A stretch of 64,000 bases of DNA, taken from contig CM028335.1 in the NCBI GenBank assembly GCA_016647705.1, positions 42,634,526 through 42,698,525 of the forward strand, written 5' to 3'. A model generated the notes under the pieces. It made no database searches. It saw only the letters and a program-made list of their open reading frames with translations, and was not told the DNA's origin. The stretch comes from Eucommia ulmoides. Taxonomy: Eukaryota > Streptophyta > Magnoliopsida > Garryales > Eucommiaceae. Each line of letters begins with the position of its first letter. Within the stretch, counting starts at the first letter, position 1. The position numbers were made by a program, and so were the translations under genes. Shown here piece by piece: positions 46,064-55,954 of the stretch.

Positions 46064-48277
46064 ATGCCGTCCCTTCATCGCCATCTCCGGCGACTTCTCC
46101 TCCTCACGCTCTTCTCATGCGTGCTTCAGATCTCTCTCGCGGCCGACAATGACAACCTCCAGTTCCAAAACCCACGACTCCGACAAGCCTACATTGCCCT
46201 GCACGCCTGGAAATCCGCTATCTTCTCCGACCCTTTCAACTTCACCGCCAACTGGAATGGCCCAGACGTTTGTTCCTACGCCGGAGTCTTCTGCGCCCCA
46301 TCCCCCGCCAACTCATCCATCAGGGTCGTCGCCGGCATTGACCTCAACCACGCCGACATTGCCGGTTATCTGCCGCCCGAGCTCGGCCTGCTCACCGACC
46401 TCGCTCTCTTCCACATCAACTCCAACAGATTTTGTGGCGTTGTCCCGGAGACCTTCAAGCGGATGCAGCTCCTGTACGAGCTCGACCTCAGCAACAATCG
46501 ATTCGTCGGTGATTTCCCCGACGTCGTGCTGTCGCTGCCGTCGCTGAAATATCTGGATCTCCGATTTAACGAGTTCGAGGGGAGCGTCCCTTCGAAGTTG
46601 TTCGACAAGGAGTTGGACGCACTCTTCCTCAACGACAACAGGTTCCGATTTGGGATCCCCGAGAACCTCGGAAATTCCCCTGTTTCTGTATTCGTATTCG
46701 CCAACAACAACCTCGGCGGTTGCATTCCGGGAAGCATCGGAAAAATGGCAAAAACCCTAAACGAGATCATACTCATGAATGACAACCTCACCGGCTGTTT
46801 ACCTCCCCAGATCGGTCTCCTCAAAAAGCTCACCGTCTTCGACGTTAGCTTCAACCACCTGCGGGGACCTCTGCCCTTGGCCATCGGCCAGATGAGGAGC
46901 ATTGAGCAGCTGGATGTGGCGCACAATTCCCTCACCGGTGTCATTCCGGCCGCCGTTTGTCAGCTCCCCAGGTTGCAGAACTTCACTTACTCCTTCAATT
47001 ACTTCACCGGAGAAGCGCCGGCTTGTAGTAGGTCGTATGGCCGGAAGAACTGCATTCCGGGAAAAGCGGATCAACGGAGTTCCCGGGAGTGCTCTTCTCA
47101 AAAAGAGTACGATTGCAGTAAGTCCAAATGCTACAGCACTCCATCACCAAGCAGGTCAAGTAGTTCCAGATCCAGGAAAAGGACTCCTATTCCGACTCGA
47201 CCACCATCTCCTCCTAGTCCTACTTCAAAGTCTTCCCCGTCATTCAGATCTTATCCTCCTCCGCCCACGCCGCCTTCTCACAAGGTTTCTCCAAGGATCC
47301 CACCACCACATTTTCATCATGATAAGCCATCATCCAAGCCGCACGCACATTCACCACCACCGCCGCCGGTCTATCAACACGAGACGCCTCCCCACAATTC
47401 TTCACCGCCCCCACCTACTCAAAAATTATCTCCGAGGACCCACGTTCCACCTCCACCTCTTCATTATATTCCCTCCCTGCCCAAGGCATCGCCTCCACCA
47501 CCGCCAACATATCAGCATGATACACCTTCACCACCGCCCAGCTATGGTCATCAAACTTCTCCACCACCGCCCAGCTATGGTCATCAAACGCCTCCACCAC
47601 CGCCTACATATCAGCATCAAACACCACCACCACCACCACCACCACCACCACCACAGCCCAGCTATGGTCATCAAACTCCTCCACCACCGCCCAGCTATGG
47701 TCATCAAACTCCTCCACCACCGCCCAGCTATGGTCATCAAACGCCTCCACCGCAGCCTACATATCAGCATCAACCACCACCACCACCGCCCAGCTATGGT
47801 CATCAAACTCCTCCACCACCGCCCACTTTTGGTCATCAAACACCTCCACCACCGCCCACTTATCAGCATCAAACACCTTCACCACCGCCCAGTTTTGGTC
47901 ATCAAACACCTCCACCACCTCCTACTTATCAGCGTGTAACATCCCCTCCCCCACAGACAACTCCGGCTCCATCACACTCCCCACCCAACATAGCCCCATC
48001 GCCTCAAACACCACCATCCGGTTGTGAACTTCCTGGATCCCCACCTCCACCTCCGCCACCACCAAGTTATGCTTCATGGCAGCCACCACCAGGAAATCAT
48101 CATTTACATTATACAACGCGAACGCCACCAGCACATGCCGGAACTCCACCACCCAGTAGGTACTCCTACTCACCGCCACCGCCACCGCCACCACCACCAG
48201 TATATAACGTGCCTCTTCCTCCAGTCATCGGAGTGTCGTATGCATCTCCTCCTCCCCCTGCTATTCCCTACTATTGA
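46064..48277 (+). CDS. Leucine-rich repeat extensin-like (LRX) protein, intact
   Basis: 737 residues, one exon. Residues 1-26 form a signal peptide (LLLLTLFSCVLQISLA). About 40-82 is the LRX N-terminal domain (RLRQAYIALHAWKSAIFSDP, NWNGPDVCSYAGVFC). About ten leucine-rich repeats span 85-320 (LYELDLSNNRFVGDFP, LDALFLNDNRFRFGIP, FDVSFNHLRGPLP). A Cys-rich hinge at 320-365 follows (CSRSYGRKNC...CSSQKEYDCSKSKC). The rest is a proline-rich extensin domain with repeated SYGHQTPPPPP and TYQHQTPPPPP modules. LRX proteins are secreted, anchored in the cell wall, and bind RALF peptides through the LRR part. No defects seen; GC-rich, unlike the surrounding repeats. Whether it is a vegetative or pollen-type LRX needs a tree. 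Confidence 0.95.
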   Translation: MPSLHRHLRRLLLLTLFSCVLQISLAADNDNLQFQNPRLRQAYIALHAWKSAIFSDPFNFTANWNGPDVCSYAGVFCAPSPANSSIRVVAGIDLNHADIAGYLPPELGLLTDLALFHINSNRFCGVVPETFKRMQLLYELDLSNNRFVGDFPDVVLSLPSLKYLDLRFNEFEGSVPSKLFDKELDALFLNDNRFRFGIPENLGNSPVSVFVFANNNLGGCIPGSIGKMAKTLNEIILMNDNLTGCLPPQIGLLKKLTVFDVSFNHLRGPLPLAIGQMRSIEQLDVAHNSLTGVIPAAVCQLPRLQNFTYSFNYFTGEAPACSRSYGRKNCIPGKADQRSSRECSSQKEYDCSKSKCYSTPSPSRSSSSRSRKRTPIPTRPPSPPSPTSKSSPSFRSYPPPPTPPSHKVSPRIPPPHFHHDKPSSKPHAHSPPPPPVYQHETPPHNSSPPPPTQKLSPRTHVPPPPLHYIPSLPKASPPPPPTYQHDTPSPPPSYGHQTSPPPPSYGHQTPPPPPTYQHQTPPPPPPPPPPQPSYGHQTPPPPPSYGHQTPPPPPSYGHQTPPPQPTYQHQPPPPPPSYGHQTPPPPPTFGHQTPPPPPTYQHQTPSPPPSFGHQTPPPPPTYQRVTSPPPQTTPAPSHSPPNIAPSPQTPPSGCELPGSPPPPPPPPSYASWQPPPGNHHLHYTTRTPPAHAGTPPPSRYSYSPPPPPPPPPVYNVPLPPVIGVSYASPPPPAIPYY
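47500..47940. repeat. In-gene tandem repeat encoding YGHQ/YQHQ extensin modules
   Basis: About a dozen units of 27-36 bp, all multiples of three. Three near-identical 33-bp units are consecutive at 47657-47757 (CCCAGCTATGGTCATCAAAC core). A pure CCA run is at 47622-47653. Length should vary between individuals while keeping the frame. Confidence 0.9.
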
Positions 48278-48577
48278 TGATCGCTCCATTCGTTCCATCT
48301 ACAATCCACTTAGTTGCGTCTGTATCATTCAATTCCTTCTTCAACGTGCAAAGGAGAAAACAAATTGACTAAATATTCTTTAATTTTACATGCTGGGCAA
48401 GAAATTGAATTCTGTCCCAGGGCTGCTGTTGTTGAGTTTTGGTTTGCTTTCAAGCAATAATATAATTCCACTTCTGCCTTTTGTTTTATTTTGGAGTAGT
48501 GTTTTAATTGCAAGTAACTCCTTGTATTATTTTTGTTTTCGTTTATTTTAAGGATACTATAAATATATATATATATA
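48278..48577 (+). terminator. LRX 3' untranslated region and likely polyadenylation area
   Basis: TG/T-rich sequence with AATAATATAA at 48457-48466 and several T-rich stretches after it. There is no other gene before the Tat2 LTR begins 300 bases after the stop codon. Confidence 0.5.
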
Positions 48578-49321
48578 TGTAGGTGTCGGAAAATGATCCA
48601 ACCAGTAGTATGGTCTGGTCACCCTTTGACGTGGAGAGCTACAATTGATCTAGAGATGAACTTTGTCTTTGATGGGGCCCCTGACTTGAGTTGGACAGGC
48701 ATTGTCCAGCCCGATGTTTGAGTTGGAGGGTCAAGTCTCGCCGGTCTCCTTATCCGAGCTACTGTCCTGGCTAAGCTCCGATCTATTACCTGCACGTAGG
48801 ATTAGTCAGGGGGTTCCCGGCGTGTCCCTTCCGACGTAAGAGTAAGAGTTCGAGGGGAAAAAACAGGTTATTTAGAGGAAAGCTATTACCTCGATTTTGC
48901 TTGGCGTATTTTTGCGTATATTCGCATGTGGAAATGTGTTCATGAAACCTCCTATTTATAGGCGAGAAAATGATTAACGCTAAGTAGTTAAGAGGAACAT
49001 GACGGATTAGAGCTATGGGTCTGGCTCTTGGGCCTTTTGTTCATTGATGGAGAAGCCCATGGGCTAAGCCTGCTTAGAGTGACAGGTCGGCCCGAGCACT
49101 GGGTTCAGGTCGGGCTATATGTACCGACCTGTTCTTTTGCGGTGATAGCTGAGAAGATTCTTGCTTGGCGATTCGAGTACTTCATTCTGATCAACCTGAG
49201 GAATCATCCGGGCTGCCAATTCATCGGGCTCTCAAGGTAGTTTGATGAAGTGGCGTTAGTGACGTGGCACTCTTGGCCCAATTGGCGGACACGTGGAGGT
49301 GGTCGAATTTTATTCACATCA
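48578..49321 (-). repeat. Tat2 3' LTR
   Basis: Matches 62727-63080 where both exist (ATCCAACCA, TATGGTCTGGTCACCCTTTG, GAAAGCTATTACCTCGAT). On the minus strand a TATAAATAGG box lies at 48953-48962, the expected LTR promoter. Transcription from it would run towards the LRX gene on the antisense strand. Confidence 0.88.
48951..48962 (-). promoter_or_regulatory. TATA box in the Tat2 3' LTR
   Basis: Minus strand: CTATAAATAGGA. The same box is in the related solo LTR near 33824-33833. Confidence 0.6.
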
Positions 49322-49338
49322 GTTGCCCCGCAAGCCTC
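49322..49338 (-). other. Tat2 polypurine tract
   Basis: Minus strand: GAGGCTTGCGGGGCAAC immediately before the 3' LTR start TGATGTG. Confidence 0.65.
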
Positions 49339-49570
49339 AACCGGGAGATAGAATATGAGATGCTAGGGGTTCTTGCCACGATGTGCTGGGAAGTGGAAAA
49401 TTGAGCCGAGACGAAACAGATCGGTCGAACAGGTTGGCTTAGATGGGCGCAAGGCTTTCGCAGGAAGTTTGACTGTCACATTGACCGGATGCGCGACACG
49501 TGGTTGATGGTGTGTGAATCGACGCTCTACAAGACGTCCGATCATCACGACAATTCAACTTCTCGGCCCT

Positions 49571-49580
49571 TCTATAAATA
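49571..49580 (+). promoter_or_regulatory. TATA box of the Tat2 antisense gene
   Basis: TCTATAAATAGG on the plus strand, 100 bases before the ATG at 49681. A C/T-rich leader (TCTTTTCTTTCTTTTTC) precedes that ATG. It is inside the element but points against the pol genes. Confidence 0.65.
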
Positions 49581-49680
49581 GGCACTTTATTCCTTCGCAT
49601 TTCTTCACACCAGAGTATTCGAGATAGCTCCGCCTAACCTCAGAGTACGATACTCTTTTCTTTCTTTTTCTTTCTTCTTC

Positions 49681-51080
49681 ATGTCTTCTATGTCTGCGTC
49701 CTATTCGTCAAGGTACAACTCTTCTGGATCTGAAGAGACTGTGGCTGAACCCTAGGTAGAATAGATCGAGCTTAGTTCGTCTACGACTGAGGTCGACGAG
49801 CTGGAGGTGCTTTCTGCATCTGAGTCGGCCGCTGAGCAAGAGTTCGTCATTGAATGGACGACCTCGTCTTCTGAAAAAGCCCGCAAGGAGGCCGGAGTGG
49901 GGACCTCCCATTCTCCTGGTGTGCCCAAGGGGCCTTGGTAGAGGAGAGTGAGGAGCGAAACAGGCTCATCTGGAGGTCCTGCGGTTTAGCTCGGTGCGTT
50001 TCTAGCCGTGGAGCTTGACGTTAAGGGTTTTTTCCCAAAGGCGAAAGCCTAGTCGTCTACAACGGGTCGGTCCCAGAGGGCCGGCTCAGCCACTGGTCGG
50101 TTGGGCTATGACGTCCCTGAGTACGCCTTAGTCTGGCGAGTGAGAATTGACCTGTCGGAAAGGGCTATTCGAGACCTTTGCTCCACGTATGCCTTCCCTA
50201 TCACGGTGGAGACGCGTGTTCTCGGGGAGGACGACTGGCCTTGTGCCCCACTAGAGGGGTTCATAACGGTCTATGACCAACAATTGTAGGGTGGTCTACG
50301 GTTCCCCATACACCCTTGGGTGAGGGAGGTCTGTTGAGATCTTGGGCTATGTTCGTCACAGCTTGCTCCCAACAACATGCGCATAGTCGTGGCCTTTCAC
50401 GTGATCTGCCTTGCCGAGGGCATCACCCCGACCCTCGAGCTGTTCCATGCCATATTCCTGGTGAAGTTCATGCCTGGCAGGAAGGGCTGGTGCTACATCT
50501 CGGCTTGACAGAAGTTCCTCGATGGGTACGTCGACTCCATCAAAGATTGGAAGCCGAGCTTCTTCTTTTTTGGCAGGACTGAATAGGAGGTTCCCCTGTC
50601 GACAAAGGAGTGGGAATTCCCGGTCCAGAAACACTAGGGGATCGTGGGTAAGCTTCTTAGCCCGACATAAATTTAGTTCTTCACCTCGGTCAATTTTTCT
50701 GACTTACCTTCTTTTTTGTCTTCTTAGCCCGAAAGAAATGGAACCCGAGACCGGAGATCCTCGTACTGAGAGATTGGATTGTCAGAACCCTATTCTATCA
50801 CTTCGGTGCCCTCATCTCGTCGTGCTTGTACGACCTCTACTTTTGGAGCGACCCTTCCCTGCCATCGGCGACCTTGAAAGAGGACTCTCAAAACAGTAAG
50901 CCTTTCTACCTCTACTCTTTGATTTATTTACACTTGCACTTTCTTTTGTTGACTGATGCTTATTGATTTCTTTTCCCTGCAGTCATGAACATCGAGATGC
51001 TAGCACGGTTGGTGGCACAGGATGTCAACCTGGTCTTCAGATTCTGCAAAATGGTCCGATTGGTGACTTCGACCTAGCCG
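49681..51080 (+). pseudogene. Tat2 antisense accessory gene (putative gypsy-type transposon protein), three exons
   Basis: Exon 1 is 49681-50647, exon 2 is 50728-50895, and exon 3 starts at 50983. Introns are 50648-50727 (GGTAAG...TTCTTAG) and 50896-50982 (GTAAGC...CCCTGCAG), and both joins keep the same frame. Exon 1 has a Ser/Glu-rich start (MSSMSASYSSRYNSSGSEE), then YDVPEYALVWRVRIDLSERA and FPIHPWVREV. Exon 2 has WNPRPEILVLRDWIV and exon 3 MNIEMLARLVAQDV. This resembles the plant family labelled putative gypsy-type transposon, found as an extra ORF in Tat elements. Function is unknown. Stops in exon 1 (near 49756, 49768 and 50633) show decay. Confidence 0.72.
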
Positions 51081-51089
51081 TTAGCTTGG

Positions 51090-51822
51090 GGGTGGGTGAC
51101 CTAGGGAGGAGAAGTGCGTGCTGATTCTCAGCCCGGAGCAGAGCTCGACAAATAAATCGTTGTCGAACTGCCTCCCATTGTCCGAGACGATGGCTTTTGG
51201 GTTGCCAAATCGGTAAATCGTGCGCTTCTGAATAAAGTCTCAGATTCCCTTCTTGGTGATTCGGGCGAAGGGCTCAGCCTCGACCCATTTTGTGAAGCAG
51301 TCGATGGCGACGACAAGGATTTTCCTCTACCCGGTACCTAGAGAGAATGGGTCGAGGAGGTCAATACCCCACAGGGTGAAGGGCCATAGGCTGGTCATGG
51401 GCACTAGCTCAGTAGGCAGGGCGTGAGGGTGCGCAGCGAACCGTTGGCACTTATCACATTTCTTAACAAATTCCCCTGAATCTTAAAGCATCTTGGGTTT
51501 GTAATAACCGTGCAGGAGCAACTTTAGAGCGAACAACCAGCCCCCCCTAGTGGTTTTCACAAATTCCCTCGTGAACCTCCCTCATTACATAGTCGGTCTT
51601 CTCAGGTCGGAGGCACTTGTAGTATGGACCTGAGAAGGACTTGCGATACAAAACACTGTCAATGAGAGTGTACCGTGCTTCTTGGTATCTTATTCTCCGG
51701 GAATGAGCTTGGTCATTCACAATCGTTCCGTTGGTGAGATAGCTCATGATCGGATCCATCCAAGTCGGTCCGGAACTGAAAGCACAGATTGCAACGACCT
51801 CATTCGAGGAGATGGTGCTCGG
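51090..51822 (-). pseudogene. Tat2 integrase, truncated
   Basis: From 51822: EPSTISSNEVV, GTIVNDQAHSRRIRYQEARY, then YKCLRPEKTDYVMREVHEGI, where the zinc-finger region starts. The core shows CFTKWVEAEPFARITKKG and NPKAIVSDNGRQFDNDLF (second Asp), then LCSGLRI at about 51120. The part with the catalytic Glu and the C-terminal domain is missing; the next DNA is the last exon of the antisense gene. Several frame changes. Confidence 0.83.
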
Positions 51823-51827
51823 CTCGA

Positions 51828-53305
51828 TGTACGTCAAGGATTTCATCGCTCGCGTAATGACTATTCGCAAGTATACGAGGTCTAATTTTAATATAGTGAT
51901 CGTGAGATCGGATATCGTTCCACTGGGAACACGTGTAATTTAGTTAAATATTGTGATTGACATAGTCTCATATTATCTCGATTTTTCAAGAATTGTTTGT
52001 ATTCTATGTAATCTACTAAGATAAATGACAACTATTTGGTTAGTCCTAATTACACTAATTACTTAGGTATTGATTTATTTTACATAATACATATTTGACT
52101 TCATTTAGTTAGCTATAATGGTGTTTATCTATTCCGACAATCTCTGTATCTATAACTCCTCCGCTATCTCTCCCGAGTGTAAGACTGGAGATTACACGAC
52201 TTCGTGTCAACGAAGAAGTCCCCCTCAACACCTTAACGACCCTAGGTCGTGTGAGTCTTGAGCCAACGTCATGGATTGCATACGTTCTAACGCCCTCCCG
52301 GGTCGTTAGAACGTTACGTTGCGTTTACCCTAGTCCGAATCTGGGGTTACCTCTCCCGAGTTATAAACCCCATATTCTCGGTTTATTAATACAAGCATAA
52401 TATCAAGAATAACGGTAAATACAATCGGATTTAGATAAACATCCATTAAAGTAACATTAATTCATTCAAACTAGCATTTACATGATTTTAACAACACCTA
52501 AATAACATTTAAATAATACTACATGATCTTAGTCATAAATCATACAAAACAAGAGTGATTCAACATCATTAGATATGGAAAAATAATTACAAAGATAAAA
52601 ACAAGAGAAGAACGATCAAATCTGAGAATGGAACGGTCTACTGTCGCTATTAATCGCTCCACAAATGATTCATCTTTACCCAAATGATGAACTTCCTCCT
52701 TGATCTCTCAAAGATAGCTTAAGAGCTCTATATTAGGGTTAGGGATGCTGAACAACCACTTTCAGACGTAGGAATGGGGTATATATAGACCAAAGGTTTC
52801 AAAAAGATCTAAAAGATATTTTCCCCTATTAAGAGAATTTCGCCTAGGCGAAGGTTAAGTCGGTTAGAAATCCACCTAGGCGGTGGGCTAAAATCTTTCA
52901 TTCTGGTTGAATTCCGCCTAGGCGGATGGCAGTAGTCCAACCTTCTGACGGAATTCCGCTTACGCGGTGGTTTCTTCGCCTAGGCAGATTTTAACACTCC
53001 AACCTTGACGAAATTTCGCCTAGGCGATGGTTTCTTCGCCTAGGTGGATTTCAACACTCAAACCTTCTGACGAAATTTCGCTTAGGCTGTGGTTTTTTTC
53101 GCCTAGGAGGATTTCAGCTGGTCTTGAAACCTCATTGTTTTATCTTTTCTTTACCGATTTCCCACCGTTTCGCTCGGTTTGTCAATTGTTTACGTCCCTA
53201 CATCTGAATTATATAAAAACAACTAAAACGCAATTAAAATATTAATAAAATACTCGAAAACTGGCAAATTCAGCTTAGAAATAGATAAGTATTTTAAACT
53301 TATCA
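51828..53305 (-). mobile_element. Athila solo LTR
   Basis: Matches the Athila1 LTRs over its whole length (GTATACGAGGTCTA, GATCGGATATCGTTC, TAACGCCCTCCCGGGTCG). The left edge is TGTACGTC and the right edge ACTTATCA. Flanks CTCGA and CTTGG agree at three of five positions, fitting an old or altered duplication. No internal sequence. CGCCTAGGCG palindromes are at 52842-53110. It lies between the second RNase H and integrase of Tat2. Confidence 0.88.
52842..53110. repeat. CGCCTAGGCG palindrome array in the Athila solo LTR
   Basis: About nine palindromes or near-palindromes, paired around GATGGTTTCTT or a similar spacer. Fewer units than in Athila1. Confidence 0.82.
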
Positions 53306-53850
53306 CTTGGCTAAATACTCCACGGGGATCGTCCTTTGGAGTGTATACTCCACCGCCAAGGCCAGGTTAGCCAACGCATCGGCGTGCCTGTTCTCTTCTT
53401 AGGGTATATGCTTGACTTGTAGTTTTTTTTAAGTTTTTTACCAGGGTATTTACCTTCTCTAAGTAGGCGACCATGCTTGGATCTTTAGCAAGGTATTCAC
53501 CATTGACTTGGTTGACCACGAGTTGGGAGTCACACAAGACCTGGAGACTTTTCACGTTGAATTCTCGGGCTAATCTCAGCCCGGCCAAAAGGGCTTCGTA
53601 CTCAGTCTCATTGTTTGTAGTCCGAAATTTGAGCCTAAGAGCGTATTCAATCTTTTCCTCGTCCTGGGCGATGAGGATCGTACTGGCACACGAGTCGTTT
53701 TGGTTTGAGGACTCTTCAATAAATAGCTGTCATGAATCGGGACCGAGGTTAAATTAAACCTTGGTAGAGTTGGGCGGTATGCCATCCTGGTCTGTCGGTG
53801 GAGAGGTTTTCTTAGCGACATCCTAATCGGTGACCGACTCTTCATTTGGG
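53306..53850 (-). pseudogene. Tat2 second (archaeal-type) RNase H
   Basis: AGLRLAREFNVKSLQVLCDS followed by QLVVNQVNGEYLAKD keeps the DSQLVVNQVNGEY signature. Upstream is the EDEERLNTLLGSNF-like start in another frame; downstream is ALANLALAVEYTP and DDPRGVFSQ. This domain between RNase H and integrase marks the element as Tat lineage. One frameshift near 53580 and a stop near 53400. Confidence 0.85.
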
Positions 53851-54830
53851 AAGGTCAGCTCGGCTATGAAGTCAACCAGCACCTGCTCTTTTATCATTGT
53901 CCTAGGGCGATACTCGATATGGAATTGGCCTAGTTCGAGGCTGTACTTCATTAATTGCCCAGAGACATTAGGGGAGCAAAATAATTTTCTTAACAGTTGG
54001 TCGGTCAATACCACGATAGTATGAGCCTGAAAATATTGCCTGAGTTTCCTTGAGGCAATCGACAAAGCGTAGGCTAGCTTTTCGAACTACGTATATCTTG
54101 TCTCAGCGTCGCTAAAGACCCTGCTTGAGTAGTAGACCGGGCTCTGCACGCTGGCATCTTTTCTGACAAGGGCAGCACTCACCGCCGTGGTGGAGACAGT
54201 GACGTATAGGAGCAGGTCCTCCCCTTTTTGAGGCGTGGTGAGCAGTAGAGCTGACTAGAGGTACTTCTCCAGCTTTTCAAAGGCGCGGTCACATTCCTCG
54301 ATCCACTCAAATGCCTTATTCCCCTGAAGGATTTTGAAAAAAAATGAGGTATTTTTCAGAGGACCTGGAGATAAACCGGTTCAGGACGGCCAACCGACCT
54401 GTTAGCATCTGAACCTTCTTCTTATTTCGCGGGGGAGCTATACTGAGCACCGCGCTGATCTGGTCAGGATTGGCGTCAATACCATATTGTGAGACCATGA
54501 AGCTAAGAAACATACTAGCGGACACCCCGAAGATGCACTTGCTCGGATTCAGCTTCATACAGTGAGCTCTGAGCTTATTGAAGTAGGCTTGGAGATGACC
54601 GATGTGGTCTTGAGCCCAGATGCTTTTCACGAGCATATCGTCGATGTATACCTCTATTGTATCCCCGATCTCCTCTTTAAACATTTTGTTGATAAGTCTT
54701 TGATAGGTCGCCCCTATATTGCGAAAGCCGAAGGGCATTACCTTATAGCAATAGGTGTCTCAGTCCATGATAAACGAGGTCTTACTCTTGTTGGGAGAAT
54801 ACGTGAGAATCTGATTGTAACCAGCATAAG
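53823..54830 (-). pseudogene. Tat2 reverse transcriptase (palm onward) and RNase H
   Basis: Begins at the nested element with YAGYNQI, then KTSFIMD and YCYKVMPFGFRNIGATYQRL. The catalytic box VYIDDMLVKS is intact (about 54650). Then CIFGVSASMFLSFMVSQYGI and LTGRLAVLNRFISRSSEKYL. The RNase H part (54065-53823) shows KLRQYFQAHTIVVLTDQLL and IEYRPRTMIKEQVLVDFIAE. One stop precedes the YCYKV motif, and others lie in 54070-54310. Confidence 0.87.
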
Positions 54831-55020
54831 TATAATACCCCCAAAATTTATATTTTTAGAAAATATTATTTTATATAAATTTAATATTTTTAGGATTGTT
54901 TTGTAAATTTATGGTATAAATTATATTTGATAATTTTTGGGCATTAAATGTTCATTTTAAATTGATTTTAGAAATTTTGGAACTAATGTATTTTTAAAAT
55001 ATACTTTTAAGAATTTTAGA
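54831..55020 (+). repeat. Family N copy 2, 5' LTR fragment
   Basis: About 190 bp that match 58459-58650; the rest of the LTR and the primer-binding site are missing. Confidence 0.8.
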
Positions 55021-55950
55021 CCCTATAGTTTTTAGTGAATACAAACATTTAAACAAAAAAGAAGGCTAAACCAACTTTTGTACTTGGATAGATTAAATAG
55101 ATAAAAATAGTTTATTCTCGTGGAAGCCGATGACGATATTTTGTAAATGATAGCCATATTATACTACTTTTAACATTTCAAGATTGAATCCTTAGTCATT
55201 TGTTCAACTTTAAATGTGTTTATTGTCTTTTGTATAAATCATCAAATTATATTTTCGTATTAAATTATGAAAAAAATAGTGTTGAGTTGGTGTTTAAGGT
55301 TAAGATCACCCAAGCTATTCGCAAATTGGAATGATTAGGGACTATAGTTCACAATATGACAACTAATTATTGTAGGACAATAATTATATCCTATAGGAGG
55401 TTCAGGGTATGCAAATTACATGAATAAATTTGGAGATTAAAATGCTCTTTAAAGAATCTATTAATATCTCGTGTTCTTCATGCTACATGCTAAGTCTGGC
55501 ACAATGTCTACTTATCTAGTTAAATGATATGGTAAAATGCAGGAACAGGTAATGAAATCTATATACAATTCGTTCACTAGCTCATGTACATGTTAGAAAC
55601 AACATTATGCTTATTTTAATGTGTGGGAGAATACTAAGTTACTAACCAATGCCTATTGACTAACAAATTGATTCGAAAATTGGCATCCATTCCTACTTCT
55701 TGTTACTATTCCACTATTCTATTTAATTGTTTGGTTCATATTTGCATGCATTGTCGTCTGCGTTATGTTTTTAGTGGTTTGACACTTAGCACCCACGTGT
55801 TGTTACCATTATTTTACTTTGATCTCTACAGTTTCAATTTAAACATATTAACATCTTAGGTGGCGTTTGAGTAATGCAACTTACCAATAGTAAGTTAAAT
55901 AAGCCTGGGTGAATGTCGTGTTATTCATGGACAATAAAAATCGATTTAAA
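55021..55950 (+). other. Family N copy 2 internal region, part 1, non-coding
   Basis: AT-rich. A third copy of the AAATTATATTTTCGTATTAAAT block lies near 55245. No gene. Confidence 0.55.
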
Positions 55951-55954
55951 AAGA

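Noticed and set aside
46366-46944. Open frames on the minus strand opposite the LRX gene
   Set aside because: GC-rich coding DNA often leaves antisense frames open; they show no family resemblance and the LRX frame explains the sequence.
46902-47939. 345-residue open frame rich in His/Arg overlapping the LRX gene
   Set aside because: It is the +1 shadow of the CCA-rich extensin repeats; composition only, with no domain and no independent start signals.
50356-50634. Minus-strand frame opposite the Tat2 antisense gene
   Set aside because: The plus-strand reading has family resemblance, splice sites and a promoter; the minus-strand frame has none.
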